Shown here piece after piece: positions 37,062 to 49,427 of a stretch of 64,000 nucleotides of DNA. Each line of letters starts with the position of its first letter. Position 1 is the first letter of the stretch. The notes beneath the pieces were generated by a model, which was given only the letters and a program-made list of their open reading frames with translations, made no database searches and was not told the origin of the DNA. The stretch comes from Nannochloris sp. 'desiccata' (lineage: Eukaryota > Chlorophyta > Trebouxiophyceae > Chlorellales > Chlorellaceae). Made by a program: the position numbers and the translations under genes. The DNA is taken from assembly GCA_019044685.2 (NCBI GenBank), contig JAGTXX020000003.1:186001-250000 (forward strand), written 5' to 3'.

Positions 37062-37386
37062 ATGAAATGTAAACTTGAATGTACAAATGAATCAAGAAAT
37101 CTCAAGTAAAATGCATGTTTGAGGAATGTATATGTGTATCTTCAGTTCATTAATATGCAAAATATTAAATATCTGCTTATCACGGATGGAAAAATTTTAA
37201 AATAGACCTTGCACATCCTGGCTATTCAAGCTTTGTGGCTTAGTCGACTTATTTCTCTATTTGACATCAATTTCAACATTTTAGCATATAAATAGCACTT
37301 AGATACAATTAACAATATCCTCTGGTAGCATCATTCTAATTCATTGTCATCGGAAATAGCATTGTGTGCTAGCAAATCGCCAGTCG
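37062..37386. promoter_or_regulatory. Divergent intergenic region (DPH1 / sulfate permease) with TATA-like box
   Basis: About 325 bases between divergent starts. GCATATAAATAGCA at about 37283-37296 is a good TATA-like element, roughly 95 bases before the permease ATG. Confidence 0.5.
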
Positions 37387-38652
37387 ATGTCTCCCGTGAT
37401 GGCCTCTGCAGGCCTTGTAAACCCACTGCAGAGGCATAGGACAGCTGTTAACAAACCCTCTACATCTCCCAATGCGGGCATCGTGGCATCAGCTGCACCT
37501 AGCTTACGGAATTTTGCTCCAACAATTGCCATCACATCAAGGCACCCCGCCACCGTCGCCCCAAGCACTAGGAGCGGAGCTGTTGGTATTTTCCAGCCTA
37601 TGAGAACGCTAGAATCTGGAAGAATAAAATCTTTCGTAGCATTGGCAGGAACTAGGGTATTATTAGCGCTTCCTACCAGACCAAAATACCGCTCCTCCTA
37701 CCCCCTCACCAAAATCGGCACGAGCAATTTGGGTGAGAACTTATTTAGACAAGGCAGAGGAGGTGCTGCTCTGCACATATGCAACAGCGGCCCAGCTGGC
37801 GGCATGAACAGCGGTTCTGGGGGTGGAGGACCTAGCCGAGAAGTGGACACAACAGGCAAAAAAGTCCTTGTAGGCATTGCAGTAACCTACATGGCGCTGA
37901 TTGTCGTGTTTCCCTTTTTAAATGTTTTCGTTGAAGCCTTCAAGAGCGGACCAAGTCCATTTTTTGAAACGTTAACCGATCCAGACTTCTTACAAGCGGT
38001 TAAAATGACGTTATTATTATCAGCTGTCGCTGTCCCAATAAACACAGTGTTTGGCATTTGCACAGCAATCTTGCTCGCTAGGAATGACTTCCCTGCAAAG
38101 CCGTTCGTTATTTCCATTCTAGATTTGCCGTTTTCAATCTCCCCTGTCGTTACAGGTATGATGTTGGTGCTATTATACGGTAGAAAAGGGCTTTTTGCGC
38201 CATTAATTGCTCAATATGGGTTTCCGATCGTCTTTGCCTTTCCCGGTATGGCCCTGGCAACGCTCTTTGTTACCATGCCATTTGTAGTAAGAGAACTCTT
38301 ACCTATATTAGAGGCTATGGATCTTGCTGAAGAGGAAGCTGCACGTAGTTTAGGTGCCTCCCCACTACAAACGTTCTGGAATGTGACACTTCCTAATATA
38401 AGATGGGGTTTACTGTACGGGATTATTTTAACCAACGCTAGGGCAATGGGTGAATTCGGTGCTGTTTCAGTTATTAGTGGCAACATTATAGGTCAAACAC
38501 AGACGTTGACGTTGTTTGTAGAGTCAAGTTACAAAGAATATAATTCAGAAGCGGCGTTTGCTGCAGCAGTGCTGTTGAGTCTGTTGGCTTTGGTGACATT
38601 GATTATCAAAGAACAGGTAGAAAGCGCCGCTGCAGGGGAAACATCCAAGTAA
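37387..38652 (+). CDS. SULP2: Chloroplast sulfate ABC transporter permease, CysW type
   Basis: The first ATG is at 37387 (421 aa, no intron). Residues 1-140 are Ser/Thr/Ala/Arg-rich, a long plastid transit region with a Gly/Ser-rich segment. The rest is a CysW-like permease: VFPFLNVFVEAFKSGPS, then VAVPINTVFGICTAILLARNDF, ILDLPFSISPVVTGMMLVLLYGRKG and PFVVRELLPILEAMD. The EAA loop is EEEAARSLGASPLQTFWNVTLPNI, which docks on the ATPase. NARAMGEFGAVSVISGNI is the sulfate-permease signature. About six membrane helices are visible. In green algae this permease brings sulfate across the plastid inner envelope with a CysT-type partner, an ATPase and a binding protein. In some lineages the gene stays in plastid DNA; here it is nuclear. 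Confidence 0.9.
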   Translation: MSPVMASAGLVNPLQRHRTAVNKPSTSPNAGIVASAAPSLRNFAPTIAITSRHPATVAPSTRSGAVGIFQPMRTLESGRIKSFVALAGTRVLLALPTRPKYRSSYPLTKIGTSNLGENLFRQGRGGAALHICNSGPAGGMNSGSGGGGPSREVDTTGKKVLVGIAVTYMALIVVFPFLNVFVEAFKSGPSPFFETLTDPDFLQAVKMTLLLSAVAVPINTVFGICTAILLARNDFPAKPFVISILDLPFSISPVVTGMMLVLLYGRKGLFAPLIAQYGFPIVFAFPGMALATLFVTMPFVVRELLPILEAMDLAEEEAARSLGASPLQTFWNVTLPNIRWGLLYGIILTNARAMGEFGAVSVISGNIIGQTQTLTLFVESSYKEYNSEAAFAAAVLLSLLALVTLIIKEQVESAAAGETSK

Positions 38653-39126
38653 ATAAATGAGATAAGTAGAGAGAGAAAATTAAGATATAACTTATGTAAT
38701 CTATAAGCAGCGCAGGGTATGTGTAGATAAAGAGCTGAGATGTAAGTATCTGGTGTGAGGTCTCTAGGTGGGAAACACCTATTTCAGGTTCAGCTGGTTC
38801 GCTGGCTTCAAGTTGATTGGGATAATTAGTTTCTCTTTATTTTTCTAGCCGAAGGCCTTTTCATTGCCAATTGCAAAAGTGGGTATTGCATTAAATAAAT
38901 AGATTTCAAGAGTTGAATAAATAGCTCTGGTTTCAGGCCGACATACGAGGTCGCTAAATGATTTATAGCCTGAACAAATTGATTGTGTATTAGCTTGGTC
39001 ATTGACACATTGCCATTAAATACTTTGTGATCACTATACGTCGGCTATTACGCAACATTAAACCGATATAGACTTTGGCCATTGTCCTGTTTACCGTAGT
39101 GTTATTAAAAGCAATAAATTTCCAAG
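38653..39126. promoter_or_regulatory. Tandem intergenic region
   Basis: About 475 bases between two plus-strand genes. TGTAA at 38695-38699, 43 bases after the permease stop, is a likely polyadenylation signal. No gene is seen. Confidence 0.45.
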
Positions 39127-40528
39127 ATGATTTTTCTTTCTGGCATGTCTCGACCTGCCAATGCGGCAAGACCATTGCACCAACGTGATAATAAATCGGT
39201 TCCTATGTGTGCTGCGAAACCATCAAATGGTACAGGTAAGCAAGAAATAAGCCCTTTACCCTACCCACTCAATGGAACGAAATGTTCTCACCACGTCAAG
39301 CCTCAGCTAAGAAAAACAATACCTCTTCTGTCTTCCTGTTTCTAACCATTTCATCTCCCTTTGGCACCATTAAATTGCAGCCCCCAAGGCTCGCCGCACT
39401 CGCAAGAGCTCATCTTCTTCTCCTACAGTAACGGAAGACGGTGTCGTCCTTCCCAGTGCTGGCACCGGTTTTGGCACCCCCATTGCTGCTGCAGCAGGAG
39501 ACAGAAGTTTACATCGTTTACACGGCACCAGCGAAACTCTCCGCGCTTTACTCGAGCGCCGCGCTGAACGTCAGAAGCAGCACATCGAATCTTCACCAGC
39601 TGTACCTCTTACAACTCGCACAGAAAATGAACCACTAAGCACCACGGCAGCCACCACGGCTGCTACTTCTGCTCAGAAAAACAAAGTCAAAGTCCGATTT
39701 TGGCTCCAATTTCGCGTAGAATTTGGTCAAAGCATCATTGTTGTCGGTGGTAGCCCCGATCTGGGTAATTGGGTGCTAGCTGATGGCGTTCCATTAGGTT
39801 GGAGCGAAGGCGACATGTGGAACGCCACAGTGGACATCCCAGCTGGGACAGTGACTGAGTACAAGTACGTGGTAGTGGGCCAAGGAGGCCATGCTGCAGC
39901 GTGGCAACAGGGGAATAACTCCGTGTTGGCATTGCGTCAATCTGATGATGTTGTAGAGGTATACGATAACTGGGGGGGCAATCCTGGAGCTCAGGTACTA
40001 GTCTCGGGTTTGGCCCCAATGACCAGAGAAAGCCGGTTGCTCTCTTGGGCAAATGAATTGGAGGCACAGGTCGCTGGACAACGACAAGAGCTGCGCCGTG
40101 CACGTATGGAATTGGTTGCTGCACAGGAAGAAGCGAGAGTTGCAAGGGAAGAAAGTAAAAAGTTAAAAATGGCCTTGGCAAAATCCGAGACTGACAGAAT
40201 TGCTGCCGTGGCGAATTTGAAGCAAGCAGAGACAGTGAACCAAATATTGCAAACACAGTTGAAGGAAACAACAATATCATTTTCTACAGCGCTGGAAACG
40301 GCCATGGAGCTGTTGACACCGAAACCGAAAGGTACCACGAGGAGCAGAGGAAAGAAGGCAGCTACAGAGAAGGCACAGATTGCCGCAACAGATGACACTT
40401 CCAGTACCACCACCACTAGTACAACAGCTACGGGTGATAATAGTAAGAATTCTAGTACAACGACCAGTACGACACCAGAGGTTGACAAAGTGAAGAGTGC
40501 AGCGTCTAGTAGTACAAGAAGAATATAA
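39127..40528 (+). CDS. CBM20 starch-binding protein with coiled coil, probably plastid
   Basis: Exons 39127..39235 and 39381..40528 join in phase 1 (gtaagc/ttgcag) to 418 aa. A basic Ser/Ala-rich N-terminus suggests plastid import. Residues ~150-255 are a CBM20: VRFWLQFRVEFGQSIIVVGG, SPDLGNWVLADGVPLGW, EGDMWNATVDIPAG, EYKYVVVGQG and WQQGNNSVL, with the Trp residues that stack on starch. A long coiled coil (about 275-360, e.g. NELEAQVAGQRQELRRARME) follows, then a Ser/Thr/Lys-rich tail. CBM20 plus coiled coil is also the plan of green-algal SAGA proteins, which organise pyrenoid starch, but this protein is much shorter and Rubisco-binding motifs are not evident. No catalytic domain is present. 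Confidence 0.85.
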
Positions 40529-40904
40529 AAAGATTTTTTTTGGGAATATCGACATTATCGGTAATGGCCTGTCTGGTTGAATATCAAGTGTTTGATTCGT
40601 TTTTATTTTGCTTTGTGTCTCGTTTTTGCTAGATATGATTAGAATATATAAACTGATGTGTATTGTTATAGCGTTTACTTGTTAACACGGGAACAAAAGA
40701 ATGTTTCGCGGGTTGTTTTAGTTAAAGTATCTATAAACAGAAGATATAAAAAGAAGGGCCTCCAAGGCAATTAGAGGGTGCAAACAAGATTTGGGGGGGG
40801 GGACCACTAAAGATTTTGGTTGATTATAAAGATATCTATTGTTTCTATTTAAGAAAGTTTAGGTAGGTGCATGTATGCAAAAGGTATCCATTCTCTTGAA
40901 GAAA
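40529..40904. other. Convergent 3' intergenic region
   Basis: About 375 bases between two stop codons. A run of 10 G lies at 40793-40802. No gene is seen. Confidence 0.45.
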
Positions 40905-40953
40905 TTAATTACCTTTCTTCTGCTTTTTGCTTGGAGCGGCAACGGGAGCATCG

Positions 40954-40993
<40 letters not shown>

Positions 40994-42920
40994 GATAAGG
41001 AGTCTGCTTGGCAACAATTTGAGCAGATTTTGCCGCTCCAGATGTTGATGAAATAGGCACAGCACCAGTAGAAGCATGTAATATTACGTGTTTCGGCTTG
41101 AAATGATGGTCTTGGACACCTTTCCCGAAAACTGGGTAGCGCCACAACTCGAGCATCGCAAGCTTGGCAGTACCTGCCCAACCAATCCAATTTCCAGCCA
41201 TTGCACCGATACGGATGGCCATTCTACCCCAAAATCCACGATTTACATCCATAATCTGAAAAATGGACTTCACACGAGCTTCCTGTGCTGTACTCAGCTG
41301 GCTATACCAGTGGCTATACTCGAAAAAAGTGTGGTGGCCAGCCATTCTGCCACCTTTATGCATGCCTTCGCCGTGATTAGGCAAAGGCGTGGCAAAGAGA
41401 GCTTCACGGATGTCTTCTTCTTTACCTTGACGGCAGACATCAACGGAGTGGAAGTACAATTCCAACTGTTTAATAGGTCCGAAGGGAACGTAGGCGAAAA
41501 CGAAATCTGAAGCGCAGCCAATGCGAGGATTCGGCCCAAGAAAGGCGAAGTTATGCAAATCCTTAAAGCCCAAATTGAGCTCTTTCAAGAAGGTAGGTTC
41601 TAAATTGTATTTGCAGCCAGATGCAACGACAAACATATCGCAAGGAAGGCGTTCTCCGGATTTCAAGACAACTTCACGAGTGTCTAAGCGATCCACGGTA
41701 CCAATCAAAGTAGTCAGCTTGCCATTGTGGGAAAGACGGAAATATCCATCATTGCACTGGCCAGAGAACTCCATTTCTTCAGCTTTATACGTCTGAGGAG
41801 CCCAGTGAGAGATTCCGCAGGGTGCGTAAAAGTATTTACGAAGATACCAGAGGGCCAACTTTGATTTCCAAGACCAAGGTACCAGAGGAGCGTTGGCAAA
41901 GGTGGAGATTGTATACTGCCTGGAGAAAGGGAGAATCCAACGGTAGCGAGGACGTCCAACAATGGTAATATGTTCAGCTCCACTGCGTTCAGCAGCTTCC
42001 AAAGCTTCAGCAGCAAAGGAACCAGAACCGAGAATGACTACCCTCTTACCGGTCAAGTCAGTTCGTGAGACTGCAGAGTCTTGGCCAGCGTGGCGCCCAC
42101 CATAGGTAACAATACCCTTGAACTTCTTAACATCTTTTACACCACGTTCTTCAGCAGACCATTGCGTGGAAAGGATACCACAGGTGACGCAGAGGAACTG
42201 GGAGTTGAAAGTACGCAAGGTGTTGGTGGTGTGGTCGAGAACGACGACGGTATAGCGACCTTGCTTTTCTTCTTTGACAGTGACAGCTTCGTGGTTGTAA
42301 AGAGTATGAGCAGGGATATCATGATCGGAGGCATACTCACCAAGCTTGTTCATGACCTGAAAAGGAATCGAAAAGGTGCGGGAAAAGGTCAATAAAAAAG
42401 TTTTATTGGCAACGGAAAAAGTTAATCAGTTTGGAGCATAAAACAAGGAAATTTTGCAACAAAAGACTTTTCCATTTACATCAACCGAAGTATTTTTGGT
42501 GAGAGGATCCTGGTTTAGGCGATATTTCTCATCAAAGCGGTAATTAGGCTCAAAAGCCTGCAAATGAATCAAAGGACAGTGGAGCAGGTGGTCAGCAGCA
42601 GGTAAAGAAATACTCAAGATAAATAGCAGCTGAAGATAATGTGGTATTTAGAGATCAAATATTAATTAGAGATGCTATACTGTTATTGTGATATACATTT
42701 TAATAAAATAACGAACCTGAAGGAAGGAGGTGCCATTAGCCATAGTATGCCAGACGCCACCGAGCTTGGACTCTTTTTCAACGACCACATACTTCATACC
42801 ACGATCGTGGCATTGCTTGGCAGCCAAGATTCCACAAATACCACCCCCGACAATGACCATCTCGGTCTCTTCGGTCTTCATCTTGGGGGAAATACCAAGG
42901 GTGACTTTTGCAGATGCCAT
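40905..42920 (-). CDS. Flavin-containing monooxygenase-like enzyme
   Basis: Exons 42920..42717, 42557..42480 and 42356..40905, all phase-0 junctions, give 577 aa. The N-terminus has the FAD Rossmann motif VIVGGGICGILAAKQC and KESKLGGVWHTM. A second nucleotide-binding motif, VVILGSGSFAAEALEAA, is where NADPH binds in FMOs. Between them is FLCVTCGILSTQW. The layout matches FMO/Baeyer-Villiger-like class B monooxygenases, though the exact FxGxxxHxxxY fingerprint is altered (KFKGIVTYGGRHAGQ). The substrate is unknown. Near the C-terminus is a run of about 13 Ala coded by an almost pure (GCT)n repeat, then a Lys-rich end. There is no signal peptide. Confidence 0.85.
40957..40994. repeat. (CAG)n microsatellite inside the monooxygenase gene
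   Basis: About 12 consecutive CAG units on the plus strand, read as GCT (Ala) on the coding minus strand. Being nearly pure, it should vary in length between strains. Confidence 0.85.
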
Positions 42921-43338
42921 TGCAGACTGGTAATCTGTTGTCGTAAAAGACAGTAAAGACCGATCAGCACCCAGAAAGCTCTTAAAAAGTCCAGGATTAA
43001 TTAGTATAATGCCAAGAGAGACAAATTCAGTGAAGATAAAGCAGGAACCAAGGCACGTATTCGCAGGTTCGCCCAGTCAGCCTCTGAAAATTCAAAGCGG
43101 GGGCGCTGTCAAAGTTTTGACTGGTTGTCTCCCCTGCATATAACAAGCCTTAAGCTAGATTTACGCAGATAGCACCTTTAAATTATTATACAATCGCAAG
43201 CAGCAGTACTGGGTATCAGGCTGCAGTCTCTCGTAGCAAGGCTGCTGCGCCATTGGTGTGGTCTCCGATCTTCTAATTACACATCCTTGAATATTTCTAA
43301 AAAGTCAGCTGCTGAAATAGCCTCGTTTAACGGCTTAA
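42921..43338. promoter_or_regulatory. Divergent intergenic region (monooxygenase / beta-helix protein)
   Basis: About 420 bases between two divergent start codons. The stretch holds no ORF or repeat that I can support. Confidence 0.4.
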
Positions 43339-46300
43339 ATGCGGTCTATAAGACGTATTCTAAAGATTTTCTGGATTGCCGTGGCAACTGTGCTTGTATG
43401 CGGTCACCTGAGTGCTGCTCAATTCGCTCCTCCCCCTCCACCACTGTGGAATTTTGCTGCTCGCTCAGCAGATAACAGCATAGTGCTGGTAAGACACATA
43501 GCATAAGCTGATTTATCTGCATAAGTTTATAGCTTTTTACAAATACTAGAGAAGAGATCGCAAGCTTCTGGCAGTTGTATACCGCAGCAGCGGCAGCGGC
43601 TATCACGGCTTCGGGCAGCAGACTCTATATTTTACGATTCAATTCAAAAATCAGTGAACTCGGATTTTAACTGACTTCCTACTTTGTTTCTTCTCTTTAT
43701 AGGTTATATTCTCTAAAGATTTCGTCACTTTTGAAGGCGAAGGCCCTTTCCCCCTAGACCAATATGTTGTTGAACGTTCCGCCTCTATTGACTTTACAGA
43801 CGTCACGACACTTGCTGGACCCTACATCGACGGCGGAACCTCTTATTTAGCAATTGATCAAGGTTTCACAGACGCCAATCGCCCTTATTATCGCGTTCGA
43901 ATCGACTCCAAGACTGGTGTCGAACTTGCATCCTCACTGCCTCGTGAAGCAATTGACCAAGCAGGCAATACCTTTGTCGTGAATGGTTTCCCTACTACCC
44001 CTGACACTCCTTGCGGTGATCTTGCTGGAAATCCATGCTCAGATATTAAAGCTGCACTCGCTACAGCAGCTGCTGGTTCTACCATCTACGTGACGCCTGG
44101 CATCTACTCCGGTGCCGGGAACACCAACTTGGACTACAATGGTAAAGCTATAACTGTCGAATCCACTAATGGATACGACGTTACCATGATCAATTGCACT
44201 GATCCTGTTACAGGAAAGAAGAGCAGAGCCTTTAATTTCAATAAAGGCGAAGGCCGAGACTCCGTGCTGGTCGGCATGACCATGGCAAGTGGAGCATCTG
44301 AAGCTGGTGGCTGCATGTCTATTACTGGAGCTGCTCCTACTATTCGTGATTCTATGTTTTTAGCATGTAACGCTACCACTGGTGTCTCCAGAGGTGGTGC
44401 TATCTATGCCAACGCCAACCCGGCTCCAGGACCTCTCATCCAAAACACTCAGTTTATTTTCAACTGGGGCGTTGAAGGAGCTGCTATTTTTGTTGGTGGA
44501 GAATCCCAAATAACCATTGAAGGTTCATTCTTTGAGTGGGGTATCTGTCCAACTGCTACTGGTCGTGGTGGTGCCGTCTGCGCCGTGCTTGCCAATATTA
44601 CTGTCACAGACTCCATCATGCGTAACGGCATTGTAGGCTTCGGTGGTGGTGGTATCATGCTTGAACGTGGTGTTGCGCAAATTTCTAATTTGGAAGCGTA
44701 TAATAACACTGCTGGTAATTTTGGTGGTGCTTTCTTGCTGTTCGGTGCTGAGATGAAAATTACCGGCTCTAGTATTACAGGGGTAAGTAGAAGTTAGTTC
44801 ATAATCCTTCTGTTAGTATACTGTGTATTCAATGCCTTGGTTGTTTATCTTGTAGTTTTATGGCCTTTCCGCGCTTTTCTAATTACTAATTTTTCCGTTC
44901 TTTCCTCCCCCTCCTCCTCTTTTCTGCAGAACCGTGGCAACATTTTTGCTGGCGGTGTTATCGTTACTTCTGCCATTTACGACGCTACCGATACCATCCA
45001 TAACGACAATTATGGGCGTGTTGGAGGTGGAGGAATTAAAGTTGTTGGTGGTCAGCTCAAGATGAAAGGCTGCCAAGTCAACGGCAACACAGCTACTTAC
45101 GGAGGCGGCTTCGATATTGCCAAACAAGGCGATCTTTCGACTCTGGTTACTACTATTCTTGTTGAAGACACTGAAGTACTCAACAACGTTGTCCCAGATC
45201 GTGGTGGTGGGTTCTACCTAGATTCTTTTGATGACGCAGTCTTTAGAAACGTTAAATTCCAAAACAACACAGCAACCAAAGGCGGTGGTGGCTGGTGCGT
45301 TTCTGCTACCCAGTCTGCCTTTATCAACAGCACATTTGAAGAAAATACTGCTCAAATGGGTGGTGGAATCTTTGCTGATGAGCCTTGTCGTATGAATCTC
45401 GATGGAGCTATCTTCCGCCGCAACACGGCTGTTGAAGCCGGCGCCGGTCTGGCCACTGGTGATGGTGTTGCGCTCACTATTGCTCGCACTTTATTCGAAT
45501 CCAACGGTGTTTCTGACTGCAAAACTACTAAACCTCCTGCCTCTGGCGGCGGCATGATGGTCGGCGTTGAACAATTTCAAATCAATAGTCAGTGCGGTGC
45601 GATCACTTCCACTATCCCCACCAACGTGACAATTACAGATTCTACCTTTGTTGGCAACATGGCACGTACTAAAGGTGGTGGTATCATTGTAGAATCTGGT
45701 AACTTGATGATGGATGGAGTGGAAATTGAGGGCAATAAAGCCTTGGGTAATGAGGATGGTGGAGAAGGTGTGGGTGGTGGTGTTGCTGTGATTGAGCGCT
45801 GCACTCCTGGTGCCCCTTGCTCTTCTGCTATTGCTAAAATTCAGAAGAGTCGCGTTATTGAGAATTCTGCTTTCTCTGCTGGAGGTGGCTTACATTTTGC
45901 TGGTAGCAGTAAAACTGGAGGTTTGACTGTTTCAAATTCAAACTTCTCTAGCAACGCTGTGCTAATGAAAAGCGAAGATGGGGTTAGTAAAGATGGTGTT
46001 GGTGGTGGTATTTTTGTAGGACGCAATAATTTCACTTTGTCAGATGTGGTGCTTTCTGGAAACGAAGCTTTTTACGGTGGTGCAATCTTCTTCTCTGCTG
46101 ACTTAAATACAGCCACAGCAAGACTCTCGAAGCTCAATACCAACAATAACAAAGCAAACATGGGACCCAGTGCCTTCTGGTTACGTTCTGCATCCCCGAA
46201 CGCAGCGCTTCCTCTTACTGCCTTCAGCAACTCCGACTCTACCAAAGAAGGTGCTGTGGCTACCGAGGTCTTGGAAGCTGCCTACAATTCACCCCCTCCT

Positions 46301-48652
46301 TCCACTGTCCAGTCTTCAGAAGACGTTGCTACCTTCTCTGTCTCTCTTTTGGATTACTACGGCAACGTTGGTTTAGCTGAATTAGGAACCTGCGCTGTGA
46401 CGGCACCTCCCAACATCGCTTCGGCTGATGGCAGCTCCAACAATGCTGTCACTGTCCGCCCTCTAGGATCAGATGTAGGCGTCAGCCGTGGTGGTGCTGT
46501 TTTCTCTCAGTTGGAAGTTACGGGTACTATTGGAAATAGCTACGAGCTGATGGTTGATTGCACACCAAATTCTCTTGGCCGCTCCCGCTTCCTCAACCTC
46601 ACTGGAAAGTCACTTCCCCCACTGGCTTTGCCTGTCAAAGTATCTCCTTGTACACCTGGTAAAGAGCCTAAAAGCACTGGCAGTGGCTCTATTTGTGTTG
46701 ACTGTCCCTATAACTCTTTCAACGTTGATGGAGAAGCGTGCTTGCCTTGTCCCGATGGCGCCTTGTGCCCCGGTGGTGACCAAATTTCTAGCCAACCTAA
46801 TTGGTGGCGCTCAAACCTCACATCTGAAGCATTCTACTCCTGTCGTACACCTGAAATTTGCTTGGCAGGGCCTGTAGCTGGAGATGAAGCTTGCATTGAA
46901 GGCCATGAAGGTCCCCTCTGTGCTGTCTGTAGAGAGGACTGGTTCCAGTTTGCTGGGAAATGCGAGTCTTGTAATAGCACTGGACAAGCAAAAGCTATGC
47001 TCGCAATTTCTATTATTCTCTTTATATCTATTGTGGTGCTTATTTTTGTTCGTAGCTGGGAATTTGGAGTTCCTGGAACCCCTGGTATCATGACAAAGAT
47101 TAAAATCTTAATCACCCACTTCCAGTTGATGGCGTTGTTTAGAGATTATGACGTTTTGTGGCCAAGTGCTACTGCAAATGGGTTCTCTTGGTTTGATACC
47201 TTTAATATAGGTCTTGCTATGATGGCCCCAGAGTGTTTCATGACGGATTATTCCTTTTGGTCTCGATGGATTTTCCAAATGTTGTTGCCGGTGGGTGCAG
47301 TAGGCCTCTGTGCAGCCATTTATTTCGGTGCTGATTGGGAAATTAAACGCAGAGATGACAAAATGCTATTAGAAAAAGGCGGGAAAAATGAAAAAAAGTG
47401 TGCTGGAAGTGTTTCTATTTTCGTATCTTCTATTTCCCCCGAAGATGGTCTCCACACCCCCGCCGCCGCTACTACTGCTGGTTCTCCCATCAGATCTCCC
47501 CCCCTTACCGAACCTGCTCTTATTGAAACGCAAGACAAGAATGCTGCTCGTCAAAAAAAGATATATGACTATCTTTTAGGATTGAGAATTCGTTGTTGGA
47601 AGAATGCTTTCTGGTTGGTTACTTTGCTATATCCTCGCGCCTCGATGACTGCCTTGCAAATGTTTGGTACTCAGACCATGGATATCGGTACTTACCTCAC
47701 TGCTGACTATTCCATTCAAATTAAGCCTCCTGGAGGCAGCTATACTGCTATTTATATCCGTTATATGGTGCCTGGTGCGATTATGCTTATCGCTTTTGCC
47801 ATCGGTATTCCTGCGCTCTGGTTTTATGTCACTTGGAAAAATAGACACCAGCTTGACGACCCGGTGGTTGCTAAAAAGTATGGATTCTTGTATGGATCTT
47901 ATAAACGTACCATCCCTTTTTGGGAAACTGTTGAAACTTTAAGGAAATTCAGTTTGGCTTTTATTCCTGTTTTCATTCCTCCAAATAGCGTCGGTAGTGT
48001 GCAAGGTACTGTGGGACAGATAGTCTCCCTTGGTTTCCTCGTAGTCTACCTATGGATTCGTCCTTATGCTAGAAGTGATGATAATATCCTGGCAATTGCT
48101 TCACAGATTGTGCTCTACTTGGTCTTGCTTTCTGGCTGCACCGCCAAGTGGGCTGAAATCAGCAAACATGGGCTCAAAGGTCTGGCTGCAGCTCAACTCT
48201 TGCTTTCTTCCGCAATTGCATTTGCTATCATAACTATGCTTGTGTTAGGATCCATGAAATGGAATAATAAGCGTAAGGAAAAGAAGGCTGATCGTGCTTC
48301 CATAGGTTCTGTTGGGAGTGACGGCGAAAATACCACTGGAGTCTCAATGAAAAAGCGTTTTTCGTCTTTCTTCAACGGGAGTGTCAAGACTGATAATTCT
48401 AATGGCACACCTACTCAAAACAGCGAGGACATCCACACCCTTCCATTAAATACCGGCCTTGCTGAAGAATTTCAGCAGCAGCAGCAGCGGACGTGCTTTG
48501 GAGGCTCCCTCACAAGAATGGCACCCTGGAACTGCGTCCGTGGAAACCATCTTGTGGCAGATGATGCTCCAGCAAATGCAGATGACGAGACACCTACTGG
48601 AATGAACCCCAGCGACAGAGATCATAGCTTCCAATTGACACAACAACGCTGA
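43339..48652 (+). CDS. Giant secreted parallel beta-helix (Pmp-like) protein with C-terminal membrane domain
   Basis: Exons 43339..43488, 43703..44782 and 44930..48652, both introns phase 0, give 1650 aa. It has a signal peptide (core FWIAVATVLVCGHLSA). An ectodomain of ~1000 residues follows, made of right-handed beta-helix turns with repeated GGGI/GGA motifs and N-T/N-x-A, as in GGGIMLERGVAQISN and GGGIIVESGNLMMDG. This resembles chlamydial Pmp and algal or oomycete relatives. Next is a Cys-rich stalk (CPYNSFNVDGEACLPCPDG, CEGHEGPLCAVC type). At least six hydrophobic helices follow, from LAISIILFISIVVLIFV to SSAIAFAIITMLVLG, with a cytoplasmic loop and tail. The layout suggests a surface adhesin or receptor-like protein; ligand and function are unknown. 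This is the largest gene here. Confidence 0.85.
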
Positions 48653-49427
48653 TCACCACCATCAAAAGCACAATATTTTTTCACCATTTGTTTTCGCTAA
48701 CAATTCCTTCTGGTGATTTACAAAGTACTTTCTAGTCATAGTAAATGTTCTATAATTTTTCCACTTTTCCTAGCGTCCAACTCTTACCAACATCAATTAT
48801 AGAAGCTCAAGCAGCTTCCCTGAAAGTTTCTCGTATATGGACAAAATCCGTTATGCAAAATTCAAGCTATCCTTGATCTATAAAGTATCATCATGTTCAT
48901 CAATCACCATGTTCATCCACTCTTTGCTTCAAAGACATTCCCTGTAACAAAATAAAACATGAAAATTGAGCCAGTGTAAGGCGAACAGAGAGGTGGTGCT
49001 TGGACAGAGAGGGGTGAATTCAATTCTGGGCTGGTCCAGAAGCTCGCTTGTGATTCAAAGTGGGAAAGTTCCAAAAGCACGCATATATATCATTTCCGAA
49101 AGTGTGTCTATTTGTATATTCCCTCCTCGGTGAGTTGGAGACGGCCAAGATGGGTGTTCAATCTTGACACTGCGCACCATTCGGCAGTAAATTCCTTCAT
49201 ACCCTTCATTTTGTGAAATGACTTCTCTTCAGCTCTTTCATGGCATACATATATGTAGCAACTATTATACTATATAGCTGACTATAATATCTTCTTAAAA
49301 GTGACAAATTTCTCTGCTCATTACGACACTATATAATGTAAAGATTGACTCAATAAGATACACGTATACATCTATACAAAACAAATGTAAAATACAACAA
49401 ATGCCTGGCCAGGCAGCAAAACCTTTT
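48653..49427. other. Convergent 3' intergenic region
   Basis: About 775 AT-rich bases between two converging genes. No ORF, repeat or RNA gene is recognised. Confidence 0.45.

Noticed and set aside
39735..40280. 181-aa minus-strand ORF
   Set aside because: Lies opposite the CBM20 domain, whose plus-strand motifs are unambiguous.
40957..40994. Disease-type repeat expansion
   Set aside because: About 12 units coding Ala in frame is an ordinary microsatellite; nothing shows instability.
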